Positions 1 to 21,330 of a DNA stretch of 64,000 nt are shown piece by piece (position 1 is the first letter of the stretch; the number at the start of each line of letters is the position of its first letter). Location: positions 80,979,133 to 81,043,132 of the forward strand of contig CM031858.1 in NCBI GenBank assembly GCA_018697195.1, written 5' to 3'. The notes under the pieces are model-generated. The model had not been told where the DNA came from. It worked only from the letters and a program-made list of their open reading frames with translations, and ran no database searches. Both the position numbers and the translations under genes were made by a program. The stretch comes from Certhia americana (lineage: Eukaryota; Chordata; Aves; Passeriformes; Certhiidae).

Positions 1-3000
1 TTTGAGTTTCTCTGGAAACACAAGCAAGTCCAGAAAGAACAATATTTTCAGGATTCATTTACTGTTAATAAGATTTGACAGTGTAAATTCAATTTGAAGT
101 TGCAAATTCAAAGAAAAAAATGAAAAAAATCAGGTTTAAATTAGATAGCTTGTCTAAAGCTAGTTGGTTTGTTTTTCAGGAGTATTTCTAGAGTTTTTGA
201 AGCTGTAAGAATGTAGTTGAAATCCCTCTTCCAAAGTAACTACTCTTCAAGTAAAAAAGCAGGGGCTTTTTCAGAGACTGCCATCTCTTCCTCAGCAGCT
301 CACATTTCCTTGTCACCCCCTCCAGTGGTACACAGGTCCTGTTGGTGGGGACTAATTAGCTTGCTCCCTTGCTGCTGTGATATCTTTGTTGCGAAACACT
401 GGGAAATGTATTTATTAATTCTCTTTTATTAAAACAAAATAATACGATCCCAGATTGTAAACCCTAATGATAATTAAGGGTGGTTGTTGGTGATCATAAA
501 AAACACATTATTTCAGAAATTTCAGATATTTGTGTGGTTCACCCCAACCTTGTGACCATTTCAGATTTCTCACCACAGTCAAGTCATACACATAATTTTC
601 ATATGGCAATGTGTGTAGATTATTTGATCCAGTTCTAATTTCTGCTGTGTCCTATTACAGTTGTGACAGCAAATTCCCACTGAAGAATTGTCCAGACCTG
701 TGTAAGTCTGATGAGCCTTAACTTAATTCACATCAGATTTATCTTTTGCTGTAGAAAACATCACACTGGTGCACACCAGTTGGGATGTTTCATTTAACCT
801 GACAGTGGTGCTTTAGTTTGTGAAGGAAGCAGCAACTCAGAGCAGTGTCTGGCCGAGTTTCAAAGTGAGTAGATCCTACATCACATACTTAGAGGCACTT
901 TGCCTTGTTGCTGCATCACCTACTTCTGACACCACAGTGGGTCCAGTTACTGATCCCTGCAAGAGGTTGTCTATCAAAACTTCACATTTCTACAGCTTAT
1001 AACCATTATGGAAAAAGCTATTACTGCAATTAGCATCCTGGAATCAGTAAAAAGCTGGCTTATGGATAAGGAAGTAGGATAATGAAGCAAGCCTGGTCCT
1101 CTGTGCTTCAAGTTGTCTGTAAAATGTCTATTAAATCAGGTTACAAGAGGGTCAGACCTGAAGCAAGAAGTAGCATGTTGGAGTGCTTGTAAATTTCAGG
1201 AAGGCAGGACACAACCTTATCTGTAGTTTTTCAGGCTTTAGCTGTTTTTTTATTGGATTTGTTGCATCATTTTAGTTTTCTTTCTGGTAGGAATTTTCTG
1301 TTTACAGGAAGTTGCTCTTCTCTGTTCCTGACAGTGTTCAAACACCTATGGCCAGGAGTCAGAGCAGACTGTGCTCTTCAACAAGATACTGAGCCATCAT
1401 ACATCATACAGTTTCTCTAGAGCACTCAGTGCTTTTCTAGTCTGTGTCTTCTTACAGCAGATAATCAGCATAATCAGTCAGAGGATAGGGCTTGTTTTCA
1501 CTTTTGCTGCATGGCTATTAGCACATAGACTGTCGTGGGATTTCTTTCTGAGTGGATGCTGTGAGGTATCCAGCTTAGGCACCATACCCTCCCTGACTCC
1601 TGGATATTCTTTGCCCACCTCATTCCTCTATTGTCTGTGAATTCTTCAGGCAGAAGCTATGGTTCCCCATTGGGTCAACATGTTGTGAGTTCCCATCAGG
1701 GCTTAATTTAATTCAGTCCTCATAATGTTACTGTACTACAAGAGAGAACATGGTGTGTCTGATAATATCCACATCCACAAATCATCTCTTCAAATCAAAG
1801 TCTCCACTACCAGTGACTTCTGAAAAGTTTGAATTCTTGCAAACACAATAGAAATCTGCTTTCCATTTTGCCCTTACATTTTAAACACAAAGAGAATATC
1901 AAGAAAGAAAAAAGAAATTATATTTTCATGAGACACATGCAATAGGTGTTTGGCACAGTAAGTTTAGTCACCCTGACAAAATTATTATTTTCCCATGGGT
2001 TAAAATGGGCCTGTTGAAAATCTTCAAAATGACTGAAAGTTGAGAAGTGAGATAAAGAACCTGTTCACCCCTTAAGCCCAGTAAAAAGTGATCAGAGCGA
2101 CTGCAATATCACTTTCATTTTCTATAGCGGTTGTCCAACTCCCATCCCAATTTTACTTCTGCAGCTTTTCCAAGAGGATATTGTCAGAAACATGTCACTG
2201 CCAATAAAGCTTTAACATTTGGACTTCATGAAGTATAAGTGATCTAATAGCATAATGGATATATTCAGTATAGTCAAAATATAGACAAATGCCCAGTAGA
2301 AGATGCAATGGAAGGATGTATAATGGTATTTCCCAACTCAAGTTGTTCTCTGGCCTCCTGTAGTGTGCAATTGCTACCTATTAACTAATTACTGCCATTT
2401 AACAAATACATCCATTCTGCAGCAGAATTGCATTGAATTGCTTTCCAGTTTTGTCTTACTCTTCCTCTCCTAGATCACATTTGTGGCTAGTAAATTAGTT
2501 TCTTAAGTTCTGTCTCACATACTTTGGTCCTGAGTTGGCTTTATTCTCTGCAGGACACTGCTGTATACTGTACCTTTAAGTAGCCAAATCAATTTAATTA
2601 AATTTCATTACAGGCAGTAGACCTGAAACAAGCTAATGAAAGCAGCCATCATGTCAGGTAGTATTTATCTAGCCATTAAATTGAAAATACCCCCTTTAGG
2701 CTATTAAAATTAGTTTCAATATTTAATACTAATAGCTTTCGGAATTATTGATGGAGATAGTTTTAATAAATTTGTTACAAACTGTTTACCTTTGCAAAGA
2801 AAGAAGCTTGTTCCTTGCAGCAGAAGGGTGCTAAAGATAAATAACTTAAAACTATTAGGGTTTTGAAACACTGTGAGTTCTGGGAGCTGCCCACAGTCTG
2901 TTGAAAAAACACCATGAAAGTTGTCACACAGGAGTATGCCTTGTTTAGTCAAAAGCAATGCCAAGTCAGTACAAAACTTGTCTTAGAGTTTATTCTTTGC

Positions 3001-5791
3001 CTCACTTGTCTTTTTGAGCTGATTTGGCTTTCCAGCTTGAGAGTTTGTAGCAGAATTTATTTGAAGAACTCATTATAAGCGCCTAGTGCCACCAGAGAGA
3101 AAAATGAAAATCTGCTAGGGAAGAGAAGAAGGGAAAACATCCGCTGCAGAAAAGGCTGCTATTGCCAGCATTGTAAACAGCTCTCCTTGCTGCTCAGGCA
3201 CCTTGCAGTGCTGTGTCTGAGGAAGCAACGTTGACAAAGTATGTGTTGATATCCTGCACAGCAAAACTGGTGCCATCTGCTATTCCTGCAGAGTCTGGGA
3301 CAGTGCAGGTGTCAGGGATTTATTTCATCTGCTTGCCGTCAGAACCAGGCTGCAGGTATTAATGTACACAATACTGACAGAATAAAGACAACAAGAAGAA
3401 AGACTTAGGAAAAGACTCCTGTCACTTTTTTCTGAACGATACACCAGGGTTTTACTTGAGGGAAGCAAGAGTGCAAAAGGAGAGTATACCTGGCCATGAA
3501 TGTATCCAGATCTACAAAACTGGAAGCATTTCTACCTTGCTCTGTGTAAGTGTGATTTATGTCTATAGTGCATCTCTTTTTCTTTTGTCAGATCTAGTCT
3601 GTCTTTTTCATAGATTCACCTTCTTCAATCTGTTTAAAAGAAAATTTATTTTGAACAGAAACAAATTCTGTTGTAGAAAACTGCAACAGAATGAGATATC
3701 GTCACCTTTCTTATAAGAAATCCTGACCCCAGAGAAGGAGAAAGAAGGAAACCTTTTTTTCTTCATCAGGATAAAAGCATGGGCTTCTCACATGTTTGCT
3801 CCTTCAGTTTTGTAATAGAGAAATCAGTGCACAAGTTATTGTCAACTGAGACAAAAAATTAAGGCTATATGTAGTCTTGATGCTTGGAAAAGATTATTGG
3901 ACTTAAGCTATTCATTATAACTCTAACTATAAACTATAATGTTTTCTTTAAAATACATGTATTTTTATCTATATAAAAATAGGATATGTAATAATTTCTA
4001 ATTTGATTTAAAAAGTTAGGATTTCACAGATGTTTTTCTTCCATCATCATGAGCCCTCCCTCTAGCTTGGAGGATGTGGTATGTGTAGAAACTTCTTTTT
4101 GGAGACCAGATATAGATTGGAAAAGTTGTATATAGAAAATCTTAGTTTAAGGAAATGGTATTAAAGATCAAGTAGTTCTTTTTTCTTTTTTTAGTTCTTT
4201 TTTCTTACTAGTTTTTATTAGTTAATTAGATTTCTCCCTTATATTTTCTTATATGACTGTGATTAAATATGAGGCAGAGTTCAGTGAAGTGTCCTAAATA
4301 TGAGTGATAGAGGACAAACAGTCACTACCAACTTCAGGGAAAGTCCTGACTGTACTGTAAAAGCCCTAGACCAGATTTGACTCTTCCTCTTTGAAATTGC
4401 AACTGAGATACACCCCTGTTTGTAAAAATGCATTACATGTGGAGTACAGACATTCAGCTCCTTTAGTTAGGTGTCTTCTCTGTCCTAATTTGTTTATGGA
4501 ATTTCCCTCTAAAAGAAGTATGAATATCTTCTTTCCTCCTGCTGTGTCACAGTCATGCCGAGTTCTCTTTTCAAAGTCTCGTGGAAAGGGGATTTTTAAG
4601 CCATCTTCTCTTCCGAGAGCCAGGTTCCCATGGTTTCTGTGGATGAAACGAAGTCAGACAGATACCTTGGGCAAAGGCTGAGCATAGGGAGGGGTGAGAT
4701 GCATTACTGGCTGTGTGGAGTAGCTGAGTTAGGGGTGAGAATATTCTTTACTACCCCAACTGTGAATTATTCTTCTGTAAGCTAGAGAAAAAATCCTGCT
4801 GGTTTTTGGTAATGTTTTATTGTATTTATTTTTATGCAGCATTTCATTGCAAAACTTTTCTTTAGCACCATGCCTGGTGCTTGACTCGATTTCCACTGAG
4901 CCAGACAGAAAGTGGACATTTTTTAAACTGTGTGACACTGGGTAATCTCAGTGTTACTGATTTAGATTTAACATTGAGCACTGATAAAGACAGTTGCAAT
5001 CTATCAATACTGAAGGCATTTGAAATACTGTCATTTAATAAAAACACTATCAGAATCATTTATGCTCTCATGATAGTTTCAGACTATATGTAATATGTTT
5101 CTAAAAATGCGAAGTACATTATTTTGGATTATTGTATTACATAATGGTGCAGAAATAAAACATCAATTACTTAAATGTTCTCTTTTTTTATTTTTGAACT
5201 AGCTGTTTCTAGTATCCATTTTATTTTGTTGCATTGTTTTATGCATCACCATTAACATAGTTTTAAATAGAAGGAATAGAAAGAATTTCATTCTGTATGC
5301 CTTGAAGAAAACTGAAACAAGGGAAATTTATTGGTTCTTTTTCTCTCATGTGTGAACAAAAGGGCAGTAAGTATAACTAAGTAAATGTGCAGTCTGGTAA
5401 TCCTGGAACTTCCCAGTCTACTTATTCCAAAACCTCCCTATAAAATGGAAAATATTTCAAGCCAGCGTGCTGTTTGCAATGTGAAAATACAGGTGTGGGA
5501 AAAAAAGGCAGAACTATTAAACGAATAGCCCTAAAACAGTGTTAATAATTTGAGTCTATCTGAGATATGTTGTTTTATAGAACTTTCTACATTTATTTTT
5601 AGTCCTGCTGTGTCAGTACAGTCAGCACATCCTATCCTGCGCCACTAACTATATTTGCCACCCAGTGGCAGGAAGAAGACAGCAGCTTCCTGGTGTATCC
5701 ATAGTGGAAACACCAGAGAAAAATACTCTGCTTAAAGCAGGGCACTGCGTGGCGTTGTCACTGACCATTGTCACGATTCTTGGTGTTGCAG
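1..5791 (+). other. CTNND2: CTNND2 intron (3' part) upstream of first visible exon
   Basis: I find no exon here. No stretch resembles the end of the armadillo domain that should precede residue DGW. The intron ends in TTGTTGCAG-like acceptor sequence (TTCTTGGTGTTGCAG) at 5777-5791, with a branch-like CTGAC at 5761. It contains AT-rich unique DNA and a duplicated T-rich block (TAGTTCTTTTTTC) near 4171-4205. Short open frames here have no protein character. Confidence 0.85.
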
Positions 5792-5918
5792 GACGGATGG
5801 TCACAGTATCACTTTGTAGCCTCATCTTCAACGATAGAAAGGGATCGGCAAAGACCGTACTCCTCATCCCGCACGCCCTCCATCTCTCCCGTGCGCATGT
5901 CTCCGAATAACCGCTCAG
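5792..5918 (+). CDS. CTNND2: Delta-catenin, internal coding exon (127 nt, phase 0 to 1)
   Basis: This exon encodes 42 residues plus the first base of the next codon, starting Asp-Gly-Trp-Ser-Gln-Tyr. It lies just after the armadillo repeats, in the C-terminal tail. The acceptor is TTGCAG and the donor is CAG/gtaagg. The middle is rich in Ser and Arg ([17 protein letters not shown]), and the end carries three proline-directed Ser/Thr sites (TP in RTPS, then SP and SP in [10 protein letters not shown]), so phosphorylation by proline-directed kinases is plausible, though inferred. The start was fixed by the AG at 5790-5791 and by continuity of frame with the next exon, where the split codon GCA gives Ala. 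The phase-0 start should follow an upstream exon ending in Lys, outside the window. The minus strand is open here but that is a shadow. Confidence 0.95.
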
Positions 5919-6302
5919 GTAAGGCAGAGGTAATCAACACACCACCCTCATTCTCCCTGACATCTAGCTTTGTTGTTAGCTCTGGTGGAAGGGCACAAAG
6001 TGTATTCTTTACTGCCACCAAATTACCTGCTCAAAGCAGGATTTTAGTTTTTTTCATTAGTACCTGGTAAAGTTTTACAGAAGAAAGATTATTCCGTAAC
6101 GTTTTGTCGTAAATTCTCCCAAAGTGTTTTCTTGGTGGGGATTAACTGACTAGATCTCAGGGCAATGGCATCCATTGGTAGCACCAGGAAATTCTGTTGG
6201 TCACATTGCTAGTCATGAAAGCTGCTATGTGGTTTATGACCATTTTGCACACTTAGCAGAAGTTTAAAGACCACATTACATTTTTGTCGTTTTTTATTCT
6301 GG

Positions 6303-6380
6303 ATATGTGTGTGTACATATGCATATGTATGTTTCACAGATTTACATGAAACTTACATATGCATATGTATACACACATAT
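6303..6380 (+). repeat. Long near-perfect inverted repeat (hairpin) in CTNND2 intron
   Basis: Arms 6303-6336 and 6347-6380 pair over 34 positions: 32 Watson-Crick pairs, one G-T (6313/6370) and one T-T mismatch (6330/6353), around a 10-nt loop. Each arm contains the 16-bp palindrome TACATATGCATATGTA, so the arms are also direct repeats of one another. The stem is AT-rich with TG/CA at its base. It lies on the sense strand of the intron, 385 nt after the exon donor. Confidence 0.9.
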
Positions 6381-7974
6381 TTGCCTTATTTACGTTTCAC
6401 ATCTTCCTGTAACACTGATAGCATATTTACACCAGCTATTACCAATTCTATATGAACTGCACAATGAACTAATGTAAGTATCTCAACTAATGCCCTAGTG
6501 CAAATTAATTTTACTGTCTAGAAATTGGGTAATCTTCCCCTCATTTTATTCTAAGGTAGAACATACTTTCATTAGATGAAGCCATTCCCATTGAAAATAT
6601 TTCAAGATAAACAGTGTGCACTGTCAGCCTTTTTGCTTTCTGCTGCTTGTTCAATCAAGTGCTGTCATTCCATAGGTATACCAAGGGTTTAGGATTTAAA
6701 TTGCCAAATTTATGGTTATCACTATGCCATGGGGTTTTTTTAAGAAAATTGTTTCATTAACGATCTAGAATCTGCATCTTACTTCTGCTGAACAACAGCT
6801 GAGATATGAAAATGTAGCCAGAAGTACAGTGAGAGCTGCTATTCTCTTTTTAAAGTCTGCCATTACACAAGTCCATAAAGGGCTCCTGTTCCTTTTTTTC
6901 TTCTCTAAAATCTCATATTGACTGTAAATGCAAGGTACTAGAAATGTCTGGCCCTGAGATCTTAGTATTGTCTCTTGCCAGAACCATCTTCTCACTTCTT
7001 GTTACTCTGAATTTCGGATGAAATTCTACTGCCATCATCAGTTATCATAAGACTGGAAAAGCACAAATAACAGTGGCTGTTTCTGAAGGAAGAAGAGCCT
7101 ATGTCATTACACACTAGTCAGCTCAATGTCAGTCTAGGAAATTGATGGAACAAATAATCAGAACCTGAGCATCTCAAAGGTAGGAACAGAAGATATTACT
7201 TAACTCTAGGAGTATCAATTTTCTACATAACAATGTAAGTTGCTGTGTGTCTGGTAGTATCCATAGCAAATTCAAGCATTGATTCAATACCAATTGCTCT
7301 TATTAAATCCATCTGAATTCCTGCTACAACATAATCAAAGCACTTTGCAGAAAGAAAAGTCAGTAAGTACAATAAGCTGTGATCAGTAAGACTCTTTCAC
7401 ACAACATTTTTATGGACAAGCCTAAGGCAAGCTAACCAACAGTTCATAAAACATCCTGTGTGGTAAATAAAAAACTTACTGAAAACTATCCACAAGGAAA
7501 GGGTATTGTTTATTGCCAAAATGGCAGAACGCTGTGCTTGGAGACTAGACTGGTCCAGTACTCTTCAGTGGTTTTAGTAACCACACAGATAGTATCCAAA
7601 AGTTACCTATTACATTTGTGGATACATAAACCTGGGAGAAACTCATGTTCTTTGAAGGGCATTATTGAAATTCCAAGTGATTCTGAGAAATTTGAGGTAA
7701 TGTTCAAAGGGGAAAAAAACCCCAATCCTTTAAAAATAAATTATAAGCAGAATGTCTGACTAGATGAAAGTTCTTTGAAAAACATCTGAGGATTTTTGTC
7801 AGTTGCACGTGTGAATTGGAAAGTGGAAAAACCAGGATATGAGAGTAACTGAATGGACTATAATTGTTTAACTCAAGTGAAAGAGACATGAGATGGAGAC
7901 AGTGGGAAGAGGTACACACCAAGTCTTCAAGCAGGTAAAGCCAGCTGTGAAGAGGAAGGAAAAGAGGTGAACAT

Positions 7975-8235
7975 TTTTTGCATTCATGGAGATAAGTTTA
8001 AATATTGAGCAGCAAGGAGTCAGGCTAGACATCAGGGAACATTTCCAGCAGTGGGGAAAGAAAACTCAAGAACAGACTTCCTGGAGCAGTTATGTGATCT
8101 CTGTCATTAGACATCTCTAGTTCCAGATTTAAAATCTGTCAAGAATTATGTTGGCATACTGGATCCTATCTTGGGGTAGAGCTGAAGTAAACAAACTCAC
8201 ACCATCCCATCCATCCTTAGGACTGGGTGATAACA
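7975..8235 (+). mobile_element. Probable ancient CR1-like LINE 3' fragment, sense on +
   Basis: The order of phrases (AGTCAGGCTAGACATCAGG, then a GGAGCAG...GTGATCTC...CATTAGACATCTCTAG block) resembles the 3' end of old CR1 elements, where a similar consensus precedes the untranslated tail. Divergence is high and no tail repeat is visible, so edges are rough. An unrelated unique sequence is possible. Confidence 0.4.
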
Positions 8236-9994
8236 GGCTCAAACTACTGTAGAGAGCTCTGTATTCTTTTCTGTTTCTTTTAAGAATTAGAACAGAAAAA
8301 CATTATCTCAATTTTCAGTCTAATATCAACCAAAGTCTTCATCTTTGCTTCCAGTAAAAACTGATAGAGGGTGCTTCTGCATTTTAACACTTGCCAAAAA
8401 GTAGTTTTTCTCTCATGCAAAGAGCGAGGGAATTCCCACAGGGAACAGAGAGAGATGATCTTATCTGTATCAGTCAATTTTGTTCAAAACACCAGAGTGT
8501 TCATAAGCATTACCAGAGTATGTGAAATAAAATGTGTCTCTCTGTTAGCAGCTTTTTCAGTGTTTGTCTTCTGGCCTGCTCCCCATTAGACTCAAGCTGC
8601 CATTAGCTGATTTGGTAGTTTAGCGTCATGTTTCTTTGTATCTGCTGGATTATCAGCTTTAGATTTACATCACTATTGACAAACAGTTTGAAAGCAATCC
8701 CCAGTTTTAATGGCTTCGTAAGAAAGAACATCTGTCCCGCATTTGCTCTGTAAATTCAGAGGCCAGGGCCAGCAAAACCAGTCAAAGCAGAATTCAACAT
8801 CACTTGTGCTTCCCTACTCCATAGTTGAGTGCAAGTACTTCACTGTTGCTTAACTAAAAAATATAACATTGTTTAGAGATGCTTGAAGATAAGCCTCAAG
8901 GTCAAGCTTCACACAGAATTTGTATTACATTTTAAACGTTTTTTTTTTTTTCTTTTCCTTTCTTTTGAACAAAAGCACTGTTTTTGAGCTTCTTTTTACT
9001 ATCAAAATACCTGGGTGGAGGCAGGGGAATGTGTGGGGGTAAGCACCAGCACTTTAGTAATTTTTGTACCACTCTGCCCTTACAAGGCTCTGGGGGGCTC
9101 TGCCACTCACCCTGTGCTCCTTCTCCTGCCCTCTGCAACAGGGAAAGTGCATTTTATCTGCCAACACCTAAATATATTGAAGTCAGTTTACTTGAAAACT
9201 ATTTTTTTTTCTTTGCTTTTTTTATTTTCTTTTTCCTAAGCATTGCAAGCTCTAAGGCTTCATGATCAGTGCCAGTGATCACCTCCACATTCTCCAATGT
9301 GTGAGACTTGAGTATAAAACCCAGTTCTCTTTTTTGTTACCTGTACTTTCCTCCTTTTAGCTGTACTATGAGTATAGGAGATGAAAGATTTAGTTTTAAT
9401 AAAAATAGCTTGAAAGAACGGTTGTTGCTTTAATGACAGTTATACACACATATAGATACTTAAAGACAGGGAAATTATTCAAGTTACCTTTAATTGTTAG
9501 GCATTCTTTGGTATGATTTCTAGGGGAAAAAAGGCTTTCTTTTCTTCCCTTCTCCATTAAAATAATTTAATTGGTTTGTTTATTTTCAAGAGAAAAGGGA
9601 AGAAAACAATTTTGCACGGGTTTTTTCCACATAGTTGAAAGTTAAAAGTCTTTTCAATGGAAATAAATTAACCATTTTGAGGAAGAAATGGAAGTGCCCA
9701 TACCAGAAAGTTTTGTCAATTTAAAGAAACTGAAAAGCAAAATGAGAAAAAAAAAAAAAAATTTTTAATAACAATCATTTAGATGTTGGATGTAAGTAAA
9801 AACAAATATAGCATTCAGAAATAAAATTATGTTTGCAGTTGATTGTCCAATGAATACATTTGCCTTGCCCTTGACATAACAAAAACTAGAAAACTAACAG
9901 ATATAAATTTTATGAAATGCTTACTCAAGAGTTAAACCCTGCATTTAGTCAGATATGATGAAAAAAAAAAACCCAAACCATTTTTGTTATCTAG

Positions 9995-10126
9995 CAAGTG
10001 CCCCAGCCTCACCTCGGGAAATGATCAGCCTAAAAGAAAGGAAAACAGACTATGAATCAACTGGAACTAATGCCACTTACCATGGAAATAAGGGAGAACA
10101 CACTTCTAGGAAAGACACCATGACAG
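9995..10126 (+). CDS. CTNND2: Delta-catenin, internal coding exon (132 nt, phase 1 to 1)
   Basis: The exon completes the split Ala codon and continues [16 protein letters not shown], then [14 protein letters not shown] and [11 protein letters not shown], ending one base into the next Ala codon. It belongs to the disordered C-terminal tail of delta-catenin, with a charged LKERK patch and an ASP(R) proline-directed serine site. Its length is a multiple of three and both borders are phase 1, so skipping it would remove 44 residues without a frameshift. The donor is strong (CAG/gtgaga). The acceptor (TTTTTGTTATCTAG) has a short pyrimidine tract behind an A-run, so it looks weak. The reading frame stays open upstream of the acceptor only by chance. 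Confidence 0.95.
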
Positions 10127-19017
<8,891 letters not shown>

Positions 19018-19209
19018 GACTTGGGCAGATACAAAAGCTCCAGGAACTGTGCATGTGCATGCATACCACGAGACATTTTTTTTCCTGCAAATTTAGTTTG
19101 TTAAAGCCTGTTCCATAGGAAGGCACAGATAACCAGTATGGAAAAAATTAAGAGTTTTTTTTAGAAGGCTAAAAGTTACGAAAGCTAAACCTGGGAGTAA
19201 TTAGAAAGA

Positions 19210-19236
19210 AATATATATATATACACATATATATAT
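19210..19236. repeat. AT dinucleotide repeat with ACAC centre, in 3' UTR
   Basis: Alternating AT on both sides of an ACAC core can fold back on itself. Likely length-variable. Confidence 0.85.
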
Positions 19237-19930
19237 TTTACAGTGTGGGGCAACTTTACTGTTGGCCTGTAGAGTCTAAAGTTCAGTGCTGTATATTGAA
19301 CGTGGCTGAAGGAAGGAGGAAGAACATGACAGTGGATCTGGGTCAAGAGTTAAGCACAAGTTACTGAGCAGCGTACATACTTTATGGGGAACAGCTTCTC
19401 ACAGTTTGTTTAATATCCTCATTCATTGTGAATCTAGGCTTCAAGTTGCATTTGGGGTTTCCTCTGTACAGCAAGATGTTTCTTGCCTTTTGTTAATGCA
19501 TTGTTGTAAAGTATTTGATGTACATTACAGATAAAAAGAAAAAGGTGCATTGTGTATATTACACCAATGCCACAGTGTTTCTTCATCTATGGTTCTAAAT
19601 ATTGCTTCAATTTCAAATTTTGAAAGATGTATGAATTTCCAGTTTTTTGTTTTCTTTTCCCCGGTGCGTTTTAACAAAAAAAAAAGTCAAAAAAAAGTCA
19701 AAAAAAACAAAAAGGAATATTTAGCAGTATTGTTTGTTCTGATATGTGAATTTGTTTGTGGCAACTCAAAAAAAAAGGCATTCAGCAGTTTCTGACAATT
19801 AACATTCATCATTCCACACTCCTTGTCAACGAAGTGCTTTTTCACTGCCTAAAATTTTAGATGTAGATATTTGAAATAGATTTTTTTCATTTATACCAGT
19901 TTTCTTTATGATGATACAGTGTTAAAAGAA

Positions 19931-19936
19931 AATAAA
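19931..19936 (+). terminator. CTNND2: Proximal poly(A) signal AATAAA (possible)
   Basis: A canonical hexamer lies 914 nt after the stop codon. A UG-rich block follows about 80 nt later, farther than a usual downstream element, so use is uncertain. Confidence 0.35.
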
Positions 19937-20013
19937 TTACAATTGATCTGTCATCCATATTTGCTAAGAATGTCTATTTCCAAGAACCTACCATACAAAT
20001 ACACATTCTTACT

Positions 20014-20078
20014 CGTGTGTGTCCGTGTATGCATAGTATTCCATGTGCGTGTGTTTGAGCGTGTGTGTTTGTGTGGCG
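20014..20078 (+). promoter_or_regulatory. CTNND2: UG-rich element in 3' UTR
   Basis: Repeated GTGTGT and TGTTTG units occur over about 65 nt, interrupted by CG steps. UG-rich RNA of this kind is a known target of TDP-43 and CELF proteins; binding here is inference. Confidence 0.4.
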
Positions 20079-20551
20079 TAAGACTTCTTTTCATCCAATG
20101 TTCTTCTTGTTAAGCTTCAATTTTGTTTGATTTTCAGTTCTTTTAAACAGTGGAAACTCCAGTATGTGCTTTCTCTTACTCACTTCTGTAACCATCAATA
20201 GCAATTCAACATTGCTAGGCCACATGCTCACAAAAGAAGGGGTAGCTGATTTTTTTATCACTAGCTCCATCACCCTGAGGTGTCATTTCCATTAAAATAG
20301 CATCTTTTGATCTTCTCTGAGGAAATTTCATTACTCTCCAGCCACCAACCAGTAAATGCTCAAGGAAGGCAGTTTGATCTTGCCATCTCCCTGAGGGAAT
20401 GAAAAACTAAGACCCATCAGACTTTAATCTGGACTCTCCAAACTCTTTAGACTACAAAAGGGTCCAATTCTTGAACCATTAGGACAATCATTTATTTTAA
20501 CCCATACCAAAAATAAAACCCCACACCCAGAACACATTCCTCAAATATGAA

Positions 20552-20557
20552 AATAAA
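20552..20557 (+). terminator. CTNND2: Possible poly(A) signal AATAAA (with another at 20512 and 20705)
   Basis: Three canonical hexamers lie between 20512 and 20710. None has a clear GU-rich element at the expected distance. Confidence 0.25.
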
Positions 20558-21301
20558 GACCATTTCTGTGCATTTAAAGTGAAATTCTAAAAATTGTAAG
20601 GGATAGAGAATTTTTTTTTTTTTTAATTTTTAAAGAAAAGAACAGTTACATAGGCTAGGAGACCAGAAGACCTGGCATATTCATCTTAGCTCTTGTAATG
20701 CTGAAATAAAAAAAAAGCATTTCTTCATTTCTGTGATTCAGGCAACAAACAGTTCAGCGTACAGTTTTCAGAGTATAATACCCACCACTAATGGAGTAGT
20801 TGTAAATTGCTTAAATTGCCAATAAGGAATTTGTTTTAGGTTGCAAACATTTCTGTGGTTAGTCACTGTAATAGTTTTAACATCACCTGGCACACTTCTG
20901 GCTGTGCGCAGGGGGAGAAATCTCTCACAAGTCATCACCTGCACTATAGGACACAGCCCAAGTAGTTCATGCAGGCGGGTATTGTGATGTAGAATTGGTT
21001 TATTGGTAATTTAGGACTATATTTTAATCTTTTTGGCAGCTTTTCCCAGTGTACGATATGTAACCTTTGCTCTTTGTAGTAAACGGGGAAAAAAATAGCA
21101 TGCAAAAAAATTTTTAAAAAGTTTCAGAAAGGGTGGGTGGGAGGGGCACAGTGGGCCAGATGTATAGTGAGGTAGGTAAAAATACTATTCATAGTTTTGG
21201 ACACAGGTTGTTTATATTTTATTTACTACATTGATTTTAATAAGTGACATTTGCAGTGCTCTTTTGAACAAAGCACATTTTAAGTATAAAAACTTTTTTT
21301 T

Positions 21302-21307
21302 AATAAA
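21302..21307 (+). terminator. CTNND2: Best candidate distal poly(A) signal AATAAA
   Basis: The hexamer follows a T-run and is followed within 30 nt by GAAGTTCTTGACTG and then CA dinucleotides and a GGCTGGTGCAG block suited to cleavage and a downstream element. After it, base composition shifts away from the AU-rich UTR for about 200 nt. Confidence 0.45.
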
Positions 21308-21330
21308 GAATGTCACTCGCAACTGGAAGT

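Larger units (their letters stand above)
5919..9994 (+). other. CTNND2: CTNND2 intron
   Basis: The intron begins gtaagg and ends TTGTTATCTAG. It holds a long inverted repeat (6303-6380), a probable decayed CR1 (7975-8235), a T-rich tract at 8940-8960, an A-run at about 9748-9762 and another A-run (about 9960-9971) just before the acceptor. No extra exon was recognised. Confidence 0.9.
19018..21330 (+). other. CTNND2: CTNND2 3' UTR (end approximate)
   Basis: The sequence after the stop is AU-rich with A-runs (19675-19715), an AT repeat, a UG-rich block and several AATAAA hexamers. I place the end about 20 nt after the AATAAA at 21302. AT-rich sequence continues to about 22300, where another AATAAA (22296) could serve a longer form. 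Confidence 0.65.

Noticed and set aside
5649..6021. Minus-strand open frames over the first visible CTNND2 exon
   Set aside because: Shadows of the + strand exon, whose splice sites and family match decide the strand.
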